DNA of 64,000 bases from Mycobacterium sp. Aquia_216 (GCF_026723865.1 NZ_CP113529.1:2294001-2358000), one strand, 5' to 3'. Counted from the first letter of the stretch, positions 19,067-27,561 are shown. The notes: generated by a model from the sequence alone, not told the origin. Program-made: numbers and translations.

Positions 19067-19073
19067 CAGTGCT

Positions 19074-20492
19074 ATGCGACGTGTGCACGCTTTCGGTGAC
19101 GACGCCCTCGGCGATCTTGACGCCACCGGCCTCAGCGAGGCCATCCGGGCCGGCTGGGTCGGCAGAACCGATGTCGTCGAGGCAGCGATCGCTCGCGCCG
19201 AGGCCGTCAATCCTGCGCTGAACGGCTTGGCGTACAAGGCTTTTGAGCAGGCGCGGGCGACCGCCTCGGGCACGCCACCGAGCGGTTCTGCCCGCTTTTT
19301 TGAAGGCGTCCCGACGTTCCTCAAAGACAACGTCGACGTCGCCGGACAGCCGACGATGCGGGGCGCCGACGCGTGGACGCCGCGCAACGCCGTCGCCGAC
19401 GGCGAGTTCACCCAGGTGTACCTGGCCACCGGACCGACGTCGCTGGGCAAGACACAGATGTCGGAGTTCGGTTTCAGCGCGGCCGCCGAACATCCGCGGC
19501 TGGGGCCGGTCCGCAACCCGTGGGACACCGACTACACGGCCGGGGCCTCCTCGTCGGGATCGGGTGCGTTCGTCGCCGCCGGGGTAGTGCCGATCGCACA
19601 CGCCAACGACGGCGGCGGCTCGATCCGAATTCCGGCCGCCTGCAACGGGATTGTCGGACTCAAGCCCTCGCGCGGCAGGTTGCCGCTGGACCCGGAGCTG
19701 CGCCGGATGCCGGTAGGCATCGTCACCAACGGCGTGCTGACCCGCTCCGTGCGCGACACCGCGGCGTTCTACCGGGAAGCCGAACGCATCTGGCGCAACC
19801 CCAAGCTGGCGCCCATCGGCGACGTCACCGGGCCCGGCCGCCAGCGGCTGCGGATCGCCGTGGCCACCGGCTCGGTCCGCCGCGAGTGCGGCCCGGAATT
19901 GCGCGAGCTGACCCTGAAGGCCGCCGGGGTGCTCGAAGAACTGGGACACCGCGTCGAACACATCGATGCGCAGCCGGTGCCGGACAGCTTTGTCGACGAC
20001 TTCATCTTGTACTGGGGGTTTCTCGCGCTGACGCAGGTCCGCACCGGGCGGCGCGTGTTCGGCAACACGTTCGACCGCACCCGGCTGGACGCTTTGACGC
20101 TCGGCCTGGAGCGTCACACCGCCCGCAACCTGCACCGGCTGCCGGGAGTGATCGTGCGACTGCGCAGAATGCGACGGCGCAGCGCCGAGTTCTACCAAAC
20201 CTATGACGCGTTGCTCACCCCGACGCTCGCCGATCTGACACCACGCGTCGGCCACCTGGCGCCGACCGAATACCGGCAGGTCATGGATCGGCTGATCGAT
20301 TGGGTGGCGTTCACGCCGCTACAGAACGTCACAGGAGACCCCGCGATTTCGTTGCCGCTGGCCCAGTCCGCGGACGGCATGCCGGTCGGCATGATGCTCG
20401 CCGCCGACTTGGGCCAGGACGCGTTGCTGCTGGAACTGGCCTACGAGCTCGAAGAGGCGCGGCCGTGGGCACGAATCCAGGCGGCCGGATAG
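19074..20492 (+). CDS. amiC: Amidase (amidase signature family)
   Basis: Cytosolic amidase of the amidase-signature family, hydrolysing an unidentified carboxamide. The Ser-cisSer-Lys machinery is visible: the Lys in TFLKDNVDVAG near residue 84 and the Gly/Ser-rich GASSSGSGAFVAAG near 158-171, with DGGGSIRIPAACNG supplying the nucleophile Ser. The 472-residue length matches the family and M. tuberculosis AmiC (Rv2888c), which has the same neighbours. It is probably transcribed from its own leaderless promoter 7 nt upstream. The stop lies 5 nt from the convergent MarR gene. Confidence 0.9.
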   Translation: MRRVHAFGDDALGDLDATGLSEAIRAGWVGRTDVVEAAIARAEAVNPALNGLAYKAFEQARATASGTPPSGSARFFEGVPTFLKDNVDVAGQPTMRGADAWTPRNAVADGEFTQVYLATGPTSLGKTQMSEFGFSAAAEHPRLGPVRNPWDTDYTAGASSSGSGAFVAAGVVPIAHANDGGGSIRIPAACNGIVGLKPSRGRLPLDPELRRMPVGIVTNGVLTRSVRDTAAFYREAERIWRNPKLAPIGDVTGPGRQRLRIAVATGSVRRECGPELRELTLKAAGVLEELGHRVEHIDAQPVPDSFVDDFILYWGFLALTQVRTGRRVFGNTFDRTRLDALTLGLERHTARNLHRLPGVIVRLRRMRRRSAEFYQTYDALLTPTLADLTPRVGHLAPTEYRQVMDRLIDWVAFTPLQNVTGDPAISLPLAQSADGMPVGMMLAADLGQDALLLELAYELEEARPWARIQAAG

Positions 20493-20497
20493 CCGGG

Positions 20498-20917
20498 TCA
20501 GTCGGAGCCGAGCTTGTCCAGCATTCGTTTGAACTCGCGCTGTTGCGTTGCGGTCAGCTTGGCCAGGATGCGGTCATCGGCGTTGCGAACCGCGGCTTCC
20601 GCGCGTTTCAGCAGGGTGCGACCCTGACTGGTCAGGGTGGCCGGTAGGGCGCGGCCGGAGGACACTGACGTCGGTCGTTCCACCGCGCCAACCTCTTCCA
20701 GTCTGCGCAGCACGGTGTTCATCGCCTGCGGCGTCACATTGGTACTGCGGGACAACTCGGCGCTGGACAGTCCCGGTGACATAGAAAGGATTCTCAGACA
20801 AACGAATTCGGGAAGTGTCAGGCCCAGCGGACTCAGCACGGCGGAAACCTCGGGACGCAGCACGGCTCCCACGCGGTACAGCAGGTAGCCGAGCGGAGCA
20901 TCTTCGGTCGCAGCCAT
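20498..20917 (-). CDS. MarR-family transcriptional regulator
   Basis: A 139-residue winged-helix repressor of the MarR family, the size of M. tuberculosis Rv2887, which holds the same place. The DNA-binding part runs from LTLPEFVCLRIL through LSRSTNVTPQAMNTVLRRLE (recognition helix) to the wing RPTSVSSGRALPATLT. The frame is open 17 codons upstream, but the ATG at 20917 gives the expected N-terminus. The start abuts a TGTCA-N7-TGACA palindrome that also covers a CAATAT -10-like hexamer, pointing to autorepression. Rv2887 is known to respond to aromatic compounds and to repress a methyltransferase gene elsewhere; that function is transferred by analogy only. Confidence 0.88.
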   Translation of the reverse strand: MAATEDAPLGYLLYRVGAVLRPEVSAVLSPLGLTLPEFVCLRILSMSPGLSSAELSRSTNVTPQAMNTVLRRLEEVGAVERPTSVSSGRALPATLTSQGRTLLKRAEAAVRNADDRILAKLTATQQREFKRMLDKLGSD

Positions 20918-20933
20918 GTCAGCGATATTGACA
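20917..20933. promoter_or_regulatory. Candidate MarR operator
   Basis: Perfect inverted repeat TGTCA-N7-TGACA touching the start codon of the marR gene. On the minus strand CAATAT inside it lies 7 nt before the ATG, so a bound repressor would block the -10 of a leaderless promoter. Confidence 0.5.
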
Positions 20934-21128
20934 TATCCGCGCGGCGGCCGGACGCACGCGTGGCCCAACGAGGCCGGTTACGCCGCGGCGACTGCGAAGT
21001 AACGGCTCAGCGCACGACGCTTGAATGTCGCCTCAATTCGGCCGCCCGGCCCATCTCGCGTCGTTTGGCGCGCGGACCGCGACGGGTATCGCCGCGGTAC
21101 GGGTGAACGACGAGGACAGGGAGGCGCA

Positions 21129-21602
21129 ATGAAATCCACCACGACGACAGTGAAAGCGGCTCTGAGTGCCGTGGGCATAGCAGGGGCGAGTCTGTTCACG
21201 GCGGGGCCGGCTGGTGCCGACGTTCAGGGCTTCGGAGCCACCGAACAGGCTATCGACGGTCCGCTGATCACCGAATACACGGTGAGTGATATGCGGCCGA
21301 GTGACGCGACGATACCGGGATTCCAGCCCGCGGGGCAGCTCTATCAGGCTGATGTGACGGCGAAATCGGATGCCGGGACGGTGCAGCCGCACATCGCTCG
21401 TTTCATGGCAAGGGCGTTCAACGGCACGGTCTATCAAGTCGTCAACAACGGACCTGTTCCCAACGGCTTGGACCCCGGTCCGATCGATCAAGGCCAACGG
21501 ACGACCGGCGAACTGTACTTCGACGTGACCGGCCAGCAGCCGGTCGGCGTGGTGTACACCGACGGCGCGGACGATTTCCTGGTTTGGACTCGGCACGTTT
21601 AG
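21129..21602 (+). CDS. Secreted MPT63-like protein (DUF1942), copy 1
   Basis: Exported immunoglobulin-like beta-sandwich protein of the MPT63 family. A signal peptide with an AGPAGA-type cleavage site ends near residue 31; the mature part contains the family pattern YTVSDMRPSDATIPGF, GQLYQADVTAKS and GELYFDVTG...DDFLVWT. MPT63 is a major secreted antigen of M. tuberculosis with no known enzymatic role. At 157 aa it has the usual size. The ATG at 21129 follows GGGAGG; the open frame upstream is not conserved. A paralogue lies 303 nt downstream, so the pair arose by tandem duplication. A strong hairpin follows the stop. Confidence 0.85.
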   Translation: MKSTTTTVKAALSAVGIAGASLFTAGPAGADVQGFGATEQAIDGPLITEYTVSDMRPSDATIPGFQPAGQLYQADVTAKSDAGTVQPHIARFMARAFNGTVYQVVNNGPVPNGLDPGPIDQGQRTTGELYFDVTGQQPVGVVYTDGADDFLVWTRHV

Positions 21603-21905
21603 AGTCCGCGCACCGCGAATTCGCAACGAAATTCCCCGCGTGTTTTCCGCGCGGGGAACTTCCGTTATGCGTACCGGTGCGTCACTGTGGCATTTGGGGC
21701 TGAACTAAGCCTTTGAGGTCTATGTGTATTTTGGGGCTAATTTGTTTATTGCCGCGGTGTAATTATGTATTCGCAGCTCAAGGCCGTGATGTTTGAGGTC
21801 GTGGCGCAATGGCTATGCGGCGACGGTGCGCCGATAACGCGCGCACTTTGGGGGAAATCATCGCAGGCAAGAGTTGCCGAACGATTCGACTGAGAGGTAT
21901 CTAGC
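21603..21905 (+). other. Intergenic region between the two MPT63-like genes
   Basis: No gene seen. It contains the terminator of copy 1, then an unusually AT-rich stretch (about 21690-21780) with a direct repeat TTTGGGGCTRA at 21693 and 21730, and a GAGAGG ribosome binding site before copy 2. The repeats are plausible binding sites of an unknown activator. Confidence 0.45.
21632..21658 (+). terminator. Hairpin terminator after MPT63-like copy 1
   Basis: Perfect 9-bp arms TTCCCCGCG and CGCGGGGAA with a 9-nt loop, 30 nt after the stop codon. Followed by CTTCCGTT rather than a full T-run. Confidence 0.6.
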
Positions 21906-22481
21906 ATGAAGTTCACTTCTAATGCTATGAAATCGGTGATCGGAGCCGCCGGCATTGCTGCTGTGGGCGCTTTCACCGCAGCGACGGCGTCCGCCGCGCC
22001 GCCCAACATCCAGGGCTTCGGTACCAGCGAGCAGCTCGTGAGCGGGCCGCTGGTCACCAACTACACGGTGAGCAACCTGCAGCAGAGCAGCGCGGCGATC
22101 CCGGGGTACACCCCGAAGGGCACGCTGTACCAGGCGGATGTCAGCGTCAAGTCCGAAGGCGGACTGGTGACCCCGATGGTCAACGACTTCATCGCCCGCG
22201 GGCCCAACGGCCAGAACTACCGGGTGATCGACAAGGTTCAGGCCCCGGGCAGCCTTAACCCGGCGCCCATAGCGCAGGGCAGCGAGTCGACCGGAACGCT
22301 GTACTTCGACGTGACCGGCGCGCCGCCGAACGGCGTTGTCTACAACGACGGCATGCAGGACATTCTGATTTGGACGTCGAACATACCCGGCGGCACGGAG
22401 CCCGGCGTGCAGAGCCCGGCGCCGATCCCGGCGCCCGGTGCGCTGCCTAGCCCGGCGCCCGGCGCGCACGCTAACACCTAA
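21906..22481 (+). CDS. Secreted MPT63-like protein (DUF1942), copy 2 with Pro-rich tail
   Basis: Second MPT63-family secreted protein. It has a signal peptide (residues 1-31, ending ATASAAPP) and the same core as its neighbour: VTNYTVSNLQQSSAAIPGYT, GTLYQADVSVKSEGG, STGTLYFDVTG, DILIWTS. After about residue 160 it carries a Pro/Ala-rich tail of some 30 residues (SPAPIPAPGALPSPAPGA) absent from copy 1 and from MPT63 itself as I know it; such tails often link secreted mycobacterial proteins to the envelope. Length 191 aa. It is followed by a very stable terminator hairpin, so each paralogue seems to be its own transcription unit. Confidence 0.85.
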   Translation: MKFTSNAMKSVIGAAGIAAVGAFTAATASAAPPNIQGFGTSEQLVSGPLVTNYTVSNLQQSSAAIPGYTPKGTLYQADVSVKSEGGLVTPMVNDFIARGPNGQNYRVIDKVQAPGSLNPAPIAQGSESTGTLYFDVTGAPPNGVVYNDGMQDILIWTSNIPGGTEPGVQSPAPIPAPGALPSPAPGAHANT

Positions 22482-22509
22482 GCCTTACCCGGGCCTAGTT
22501 GTCGCACAG

Positions 22510-22542
22510 CCTCCCCGCGCCACAGACCGTGGCGCGGGGAGG
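22510..22542 (+). terminator. Strong hairpin terminator after MPT63-like copy 2
   Basis: Perfect 14-bp arms CCTCCCCGCGCCAC and GTGGCGCGGGGAGG with a 5-nt loop. There is no T-run, which is usual for mycobacterial intrinsic terminators. Confidence 0.75.
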
Positions 22543-22624
22543 CCTGCGTCCGGGCCGTCTTCCCCGGGTTTTTTCGTTGAGCAATCTCCGAATTGCATGC
22601 GGCTCAACGGGGTACACGACAAAA

Positions 22625-23560
22625 ATGAGTTACACAGATCACAGATCAGCCCCCGTACGCGAACAAGCGCAACAGCATGCCGAGCTGGCCCGCGCGAAAA
22701 TGGAGGAAAAACGCGACGATCAACGCGGCGGCGTGAGCGGCTGGGTGGCGGAGCGCGCCGGCCAATGGGATCTGAGCGGTCAAGACGAGACGAGCATGCA
22801 ACGCCAGAAGTTTGTCTGGAATCTGTTGGTCGACTACTGGTTTCGGATGGAGATCGACGGCTGGGAAAACATTCCCGATCCGCCGGCGCTCCTGATCGGG
22901 ATCCACTCTGGTGCCCCGTTCGTCTGGGATGCGTGGACTGTCGGTCTGCAATGGTGGCGGCGCTTCGGCCCCGACCGCACATTGCACGGCACAGCGCACG
23001 ATGCGTTGATGGCGATCCCGCTGTTCGGCCGCTATTTCCGTTCGATGGGCGTGCTTCCGGCCGCCCCGGACGCCGTCGCCACGGCACTTGCCGAGGGGCG
23101 AGACGTCGCGCTATGGCCTGGCGGAGAAGTGGATTCGTTGCGGCCCTGGTCTGAGCGCGACCGCGCCAACCTCGCGGGGCGCACCGGCTTCGTGAAGATG
23201 GCGATTCGTGCCGGCGTGCCGATCGTGCCGATCGCGACCGTCGGCGGCGCGGATGCCATGCCGGTGCTGATCCGCGGTGATCGCCTCTCGAAGGCGCTAC
23301 GGCTGGACCGCCTGCTGCGGCTCAAGGTTTTTCCGCTGGCCGTCTCATTGCCGTGGGGCATCGCGCCGGCGGCGCTGCCGCAGCTGCCGTTGCCGGCGAA
23401 GATCAGGACGCGGTTCATGCCTGCGGTCGAGCTGGAACACGATCCCGCATGTGCCGAGGACGACGACTACGTCGACCGCAAGTATCGGGAGGTCCAGGAC
23501 GGCATTCAGCAGGGCATGGACGCGCTGGCGCGCAAGCGCGCACTACCGCTTTTCGCGTGA
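22625..23560 (+). CDS. Lysophospholipid/diacylglycerol acyltransferase-like protein
   Basis: A 311-residue member of the glycerolipid acyltransferase (LPLAT) superfamily, MGAT/DGAT-like group. The catalytic HSG...D motif is IHSGAPFVWDAW near residues 93-104. It is followed by MAIPLFGRYFRSMG, the substrate-binding ALWPGGEVDSLRPW (equivalent of FPEGTRS) and VPIVPIATVGG. A charged N-terminal stretch of about 60 residues has no clear membrane segment. It should transfer an acyl chain from acyl-CoA to a lipid; the acceptor is unknown. The frame is open 42 codons upstream through the preceding terminator, so the ATG at 22625 is preferred. No operon partner. Confidence 0.75.
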   Translation: MSYTDHRSAPVREQAQQHAELARAKMEEKRDDQRGGVSGWVAERAGQWDLSGQDETSMQRQKFVWNLLVDYWFRMEIDGWENIPDPPALLIGIHSGAPFVWDAWTVGLQWWRRFGPDRTLHGTAHDALMAIPLFGRYFRSMGVLPAAPDAVATALAEGRDVALWPGGEVDSLRPWSERDRANLAGRTGFVKMAIRAGVPIVPIATVGGADAMPVLIRGDRLSKALRLDRLLRLKVFPLAVSLPWGIAPAALPQLPLPAKIRTRFMPAVELEHDPACAEDDDYVDRKYREVQDGIQQGMDALARKRALPLFA

Positions 23561-23599
23561 CAAGCGAAAGTCCTCGAATAGCAAGGTATTACAGACGTA

Positions 23600-24325
23600 T
23601 CAGTGGTGGGCGCTGCCGTTGAGCCCCGCGCCGGGCCCCGGGTCGTTGACGACCCACTGCGGATGCGGTGGCGTCACCGCCATGTAGCCCACGCCGCGCA
23701 CGGTGTCGATTATCGATTCGTCTTCGGGCCCCAGCTTTGCGCGCAGCCGTCGCACATGAACATCGACGGTGCGGACGCGTCCATTGGAGTCGTAGCCCCA
23801 CACCTCGTGCATCAGCCGGGTGCGGCTGAATGCCCGACCCGCATGTTGCACAAGGAAATTCAACAACTTGAACTCGGTGACTGTCAGGTTGAGATCCTTG
23901 CCGCGCAGCGACCCGGAGAAACTTGACGGGTGCAGGACGAGGTCACCGAACTTCAGGCACCCGTCCACCGTGCTGCGCCGTCGCTTGATCGCCAGGCGCA
24001 ACCGTGCCTCCAGCTCGTCTGGGCCGGCGGCGGGCAACATCACATCGTCGAGGCGCCAGTCGACGTCAACCGACGCGAAGTGTGCCGGGGCGACCACGGC
24101 CACGACCGCGACGGCCGGGGCGCTGGCCGTCAAACCGCGGCAGACGCTGCGGGCAGCCGCCAAGTCGGTGCGCGCGTCGATGATTGCCACGTCGGCACCG
24201 TCGTGATGTCCGTCGAGCTGCTCGGAGAGTGGGACACGCCTAATCGTTTGCGTCAAGGCCGGCAGGGTCGGCAACGCGGACGCGAAATCGTCGGCGTTGG
24301 AAAGCAGTAGCACGTCCAAAGACAT
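23600..24325 (-). CDS. Atypical OmpR-family response regulator (Rv2884/GlnR-like)
   Basis: A receiver domain (residues 1-115) joined to an OmpR/PhoB winged-helix DNA-binding domain (about 128-225: LTVTEFKLLNFLVQHAGRAF, RTVDVHVRRLRAKLG, DTVRGVGYM). The receiver is degenerate. Asp50 (IIDART) sits where phosphorylation would occur, but the N-terminal acidic pair is replaced by LLLSNADD and the conserved Lys by LPAAGPDE. It therefore probably works without a histidine kinase, as in GlnR-type regulators, and no kinase gene is nearby. Rv2884 has this position next to pyrH in M. tuberculosis. Start: ATG at 24325; a TTG two codons earlier is also possible. Confidence 0.85.
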   Translation of the reverse strand: MSLDVLLLSNADDFASALPTLPALTQTIRRVPLSEQLDGHHDGADVAIIDARTDLAAARSVCRGLTASAPAVAVVAVVAPAHFASVDVDWRLDDVMLPAAGPDELEARLRLAIKRRRSTVDGCLKFGDLVLHPSSFSGSLRGKDLNLTVTEFKLLNFLVQHAGRAFSRTRLMHEVWGYDSNGRVRTVDVHVRRLRAKLGPEDESIIDTVRGVGYMAVTPPHPQWVVNDPGPGAGLNGSAHH

Positions 24326-24453
24326 CTCCAAACCTCATGAGGGTCTGTCGCCGCCCCCCACCGCGCAGACATCTCGCGGGAAATGTCCGCCAGCGCAGCG
24401 CTGGATACCCCATTCAGGACACAACTATGCCTTCTTTGTTGTTCCCCGTCGGG

Positions 24454-24479
24454 CGAATGCCCACTGAAGTGGGCATTCG
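24454..24479. repeat. Perfect hairpin upstream of the response regulator gene
   Basis: Arms CGAATGCCCAC and GTGGGCATTCG (11 bp) with a TGAA loop. It lies about 130 nt upstream of the response regulator and downstream of the csbD-like terminator. It may be a second terminator or a leader structure. Confidence 0.6.
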
Positions 24480-24529
24480 TGGAGATGGTTCTGCCTTGGT
24501 GAATGCGCAAGTCGTCCCGGAAAGTCGAC

Positions 24530-24559
24530 GGGTCCGGCCCGTAGATACGGGCCGGACCC
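24530..24559 (-). terminator. Terminator of the csbD-like gene
   Basis: Perfect 13-bp arms GGGTCCGGCCCGT and ACGGGCCGGACCC with a 4-nt loop, 15 nt downstream of the csbD-like stop codon on the minus strand. No T-run. Confidence 0.75.
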
Positions 24560-24573
24560 ATCCTCGAAGCAAG

Positions 24574-24813
24574 CTACTGGTTGGACTTCTGGCGCTCCTC
24601 GGCGACCTTTGCGGCGCCGCGAGCGGACTCCGCTTCGGCTTCCTTCTTTGCCGCGTCGCGCTGGGCCTCCGCCTTGTCCTGCTGCGCCTGGCCCTCACGG
24701 GTCAGGTCATCGCGACCGGCCAAAGCACCGGCGGCCTCCTTGACCTTTCCCTTGACGTCCTCGACCACGCCTTTAACGGCTTCCGCGGGTCCAGAGTTTT
24801 CGTGATCCGCCAT
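24574..24813 (-). CDS. CsbD-like small stress protein
   Basis: A 79-residue, highly charged protein with the CsbD-type core AVKGVVEDVKGKVKEAAGAL followed by a Lys/Glu/Ala-rich helical tail (QQDKAEAQRDAAKKEAEAES). CsbD proteins are induced by general stress in other bacteria; a mycobacterial homologue has been called microaggregate-binding protein, from memory. No catalytic motif, signal peptide or Cys. The ATG at 24813 is preceded by a strong GAGGAGGA, and the open frame further upstream is not conserved. It forms its own unit with a strong terminator. Confidence 0.75.
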   Translation of the reverse strand: MADHENSGPAEAVKGVVEDVKGKVKEAAGALAGRDDLTREGQAQQDKAEAQRDAAKKEAEAESARGAAKVAEERQKSNQ

Positions 24814-25183
24814 GAATGATTCCTCCTCAGTGGCGTACGTGATTCGAGCGACTGACGCGCTCGCACGATCGGGGCAACGATCGATTCCGTGATACGGCGT
24901 GTCTGGGCCCTGCTTCTCAAGACCGTGGATTCCCCGCCGCGTTGGTGTGGATTCCCATGCCGCCTCGAGCTCAAACATTTGATGCCGGAGGCAAAGTCGC
25001 GAGGGTGGCTGATTCGAGCCTGACCTGCGCCGACGTCCTATGGCAGCGACCCGGCTCGCCAACCGTACGAATAATTCACCCCGCTGGCGCCAGAGTGTGC
25101 TGCGATGGGGCAGGATATGAACCGCCGTTCCGGGTGGGTGACAGTGGCCGAGCCTGGGATGGCACTGTCATGCGAGGAGTCTG
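24814..25183. other. Divergent csbD-like/pyrH intergenic region
   Basis: No gene seen in 370 bases. It should hold promoters for both genes. Just before the pyrH ribosome binding site is an inverted repeat TGACAGTG (25139-25146) and CACTGTCA (25163-25170) with a 16-nt loop, which could form a leader hairpin or an operator for pyrH. Confidence 0.5.
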
Positions 25184-25963
25184 ATGACGCAGCCTGAGCC
25201 CACGAGCGCTAACGGCGTGCCGACCCCTTCGGCCGACCACGGACAGCCGCCGAATCGGGCCAGGTATTCGAGGGTGTTGCTCAAGCTTGGTGGCGAAATG
25301 TTCGGCGGCGGCCAGGTCGGGCTGGATCCCGATGTCGTGGCGCAGGTGGCGCGCCAGATCGCCGAGGTGGTTCGCGACGGTGTACAGGTCGCCGTCGTGA
25401 TCGGCGGCGGCAACTTCTTCCGCGGCGCGCAACTTCAGCAGCGCGGCATGGAGCGCACCCGGTCGGACTACATGGGCATGCTCGGCACCGTGATGAACAG
25501 CCTTGCGCTGCAAGACTTCCTGGAGAAGGAAGGCATCGCCACCCGAGTTCAGACTGCCATCACGATGGGTCAGGTGGCCGAGCCGTACATCCCGTTGCGG
25601 GCCGTCCGGCATCTGGAAAAGGGCCGGGTGGTCATCTTCGGCGCCGGCATGGGGCTGCCGTACTTCTCCACCGACACCACGGCCGCGCAGCGGGCGCTGG
25701 AGATCGGCGCGGACGTGGTCCTGATGGCCAAGGCCGTCGACGGTGTGTTCACCGCGGATCCGCGGCAGGATCCCGACGCCGAGTTGCTGGCCGTGATCAG
25801 CCACCGCGAAGTCATCGACAGAGGACTGCGGGTGGCCGATGCCACCGCGTTCAGTCTCTGTATGGACAATGGCATGCCGATCCTGGTGTTCAACCTGCTG
25901 ACCAACGGCAATATCGCTCGGGCGGTCGCTGGTGAGAAGATCGGAACGCTGGTTACCACTTGA
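25184..25963 (+). CDS. pyrH: UMP kinase
   Basis: Phosphorylates UMP to UDP in pyrimidine synthesis; hexameric and allosterically controlled by GTP and UTP in other bacteria. The amino-acid-kinase fold shows [12 protein letters not shown] near residues 31-42, [30 protein letters not shown] (phosphate/UMP site) and [12 protein letters not shown]. An N-terminal polar extension of about 25 residues precedes the core, as in mycobacterial homologues (259 aa). The ATG follows GAGGAG. frr follows after 65 nt in the same direction, the usual pyrH-frr pairing. Confidence 0.96.
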   Translation: MTQPEPTSANGVPTPSADHGQPPNRARYSRVLLKLGGEMFGGGQVGLDPDVVAQVARQIAEVVRDGVQVAVVIGGGNFFRGAQLQQRGMERTRSDYMGMLGTVMNSLALQDFLEKEGIATRVQTAITMGQVAEPYIPLRAVRHLEKGRVVIFGAGMGLPYFSTDTTAAQRALEIGADVVLMAKAVDGVFTADPRQDPDAELLAVISHREVIDRGLRVADATAFSLCMDNGMPILVFNLLTNGNIARAVAGEKIGTLVTT

Positions 25964-26028
25964 GGGGAAGACGCGATGATGCGCGCTGGCGACGATGCGG
26001 AACGTAGTGATGAGGAGGAGCGGCGCAA

Positions 26029-26586
26029 ATGATCGATGAGGCTCTCTTCGATGCCGAAGAGAAAATGGAAAAGGCCGTATCCGTGGCCCGCGACGACTTG
26101 TCAACCATCCGAACCGGCCGCGCCAACCCCGGCATGTTCTCCCGGATCGTCATCGACTACTACGGCACGAACACCCCGATCACCCAGTTGGCCAGCATCA
26201 ACGTCCCAGAGGCGCGGCTGGTCGTCATCAAGCCGTACGAAGCCAACCAGCTGCACGCCATCGAAACGGCGATTCGCAACTCCGACCTTGGCCTCAATCC
26301 CAGCAACGACGGCACCCTGATTCGGGTGGCCGTCCCGCAGCTGACCGAGGAACGCCGCAGGGAGCTGGTCAAACAGGCCAAAGGCAAAGGCGAAGACGCA
26401 AAGGTGTCGGTGCGCAACATCCGTCGCAAAGCGATGGAAGAACTGCACCGCATTCGCAAGGACGGGGAGGCCGGCGAGGATGAAGTCGGCCGCGCCGAAA
26501 AAGACCTGGACAAGACCACCGGGCAGTACGTCAACCAGATCGACGAGCTGGTCAAACACAAAGAAGGCGAGCTGCTGGAGGTCTAG
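26029..26586 (+). CDS. frr: Ribosome recycling factor
   Basis: With EF-G it splits post-termination ribosomes. The 185-residue length and segments [50 protein letters not shown] and the [14 protein letters not shown] helix are diagnostic. The start codon follows GAGGAGG. cdsA starts 22 nt after the stop, so pyrH-frr-cdsA-rlmN probably form one operon. Confidence 0.97.
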   Translation: MIDEALFDAEEKMEKAVSVARDDLSTIRTGRANPGMFSRIVIDYYGTNTPITQLASINVPEARLVVIKPYEANQLHAIETAIRNSDLGLNPSNDGTLIRVAVPQLTEERRRELVKQAKGKGEDAKVSVRNIRRKAMEELHRIRKDGEAGEDEVGRAEKDLDKTTGQYVNQIDELVKHKEGELLEV

Positions 26587-26608
26587 GGGCCGCTCAGCAA
26601 CCAAATCA

Positions 26609-27529
26609 GTGGCAACCTCCGATGCCGGCGCAGGCACCCCGCCCGACGAGTCGGCGCGGGAGGTCAAGCAAACGCCGAAGCAGCCCCCCGCGACCACGTC
26701 CCGGGCGGGGCGCGATCTGCCCGCCGCGATCGCGGTGGGCGCTGCGATCGGCGGCCTGCTCGTCGCCACCCTGGTGTTCGCCCCGCGCTTCTGGGTGCTC
26801 ATCGTGGCCATCGCTATTTTCGTGGCCACCCATGAGGTGGTGCGGCGGCTACGCGAAGCCGGGTACATCATTCCGGTCATCCCGTTGCTGGCTGGTGGCC
26901 AGCTCACCGTCTGGCTGACCTGGCCGTACCATGCCGCCGGTGCGGTGGCAGGCTTCGGTGCGATGGTCGTGGCCTGCAATGTCTGGCGGTTGTTCATGCA
27001 GGATCCCAGCCGCAGCGACGCCGCCGGCTCGTCGTCGAACTACCTGCGCGATGCATCGGCCACCGTCTTCCTGGCCGCGTGGGTCCCGTTGTTCGCGTCC
27101 TTCGGCGTCCTGCTCGTCTATCCGCACGACGGCGCAGGACGAGTGTTCTGTCTGATGATCACCGTCGTCGCTTCCGACACCGGTGGGTATGCCGTGGGGG
27201 CGCTCTTCGGCAAACATCCGATGGTCCGGGCGATCAGCCCGAAGAAGTCCTGGGAGGGATTCGCGGGTTCACTGGTCTTCGGGATCACCGCGGCGACCCT
27301 GACCGCGACCTTCTTGGCGGGCAAACCGGCGTGGATCGGCGCGCTGCTGGGTCTCGTCCTGGTGCTCACCTGCACGCTCGGTGACCTGGTGGAGTCCCAG
27401 GTCAAGCGGGACCTCGGCATCAAAGACATGGGCCGGCTGCTACCCGGCCACGGTGGTCTGATGGACCGGCTCGACGGCGTGCTCCCGTCGGCCGTCGCGG
27501 CCTGGATCGTGCTCACCTTGGTTCCCTAG
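26609..27529 (+). CDS. cdsA: Phosphatidate cytidylyltransferase (CDP-diglyceride synthase)
   Basis: Membrane enzyme that makes CDP-diacylglycerol from CTP and phosphatidic acid for phospholipid and PIM synthesis. A polar N-terminus of about 35 residues is followed by seven or eight hydrophobic segments. The family signature SQVKRDLGIKDMGRLLPGHG followed by GLMDRLDG is near the C-terminus and complete. The GTG at 26609 is chosen because the longer open frame runs back through frr; the residue pattern VATSDAGAGTP matches mycobacterial N-termini. Length 306 aa. Confidence 0.94.
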   Translation: MATSDAGAGTPPDESAREVKQTPKQPPATTSRAGRDLPAAIAVGAAIGGLLVATLVFAPRFWVLIVAIAIFVATHEVVRRLREAGYIIPVIPLLAGGQLTVWLTWPYHAAGAVAGFGAMVVACNVWRLFMQDPSRSDAAGSSSNYLRDASATVFLAAWVPLFASFGVLLVYPHDGAGRVFCLMITVVASDTGGYAVGALFGKHPMVRAISPKKSWEGFAGSLVFGITAATLTATFLAGKPAWIGALLGLVLVLTCTLGDLVESQVKRDLGIKDMGRLLPGHGGLMDRLDGVLPSAVAAWIVLTLVP

Positions 27530-27561
27530 GCTGACCGGTTAGGGCCGATACTGGACAGATC

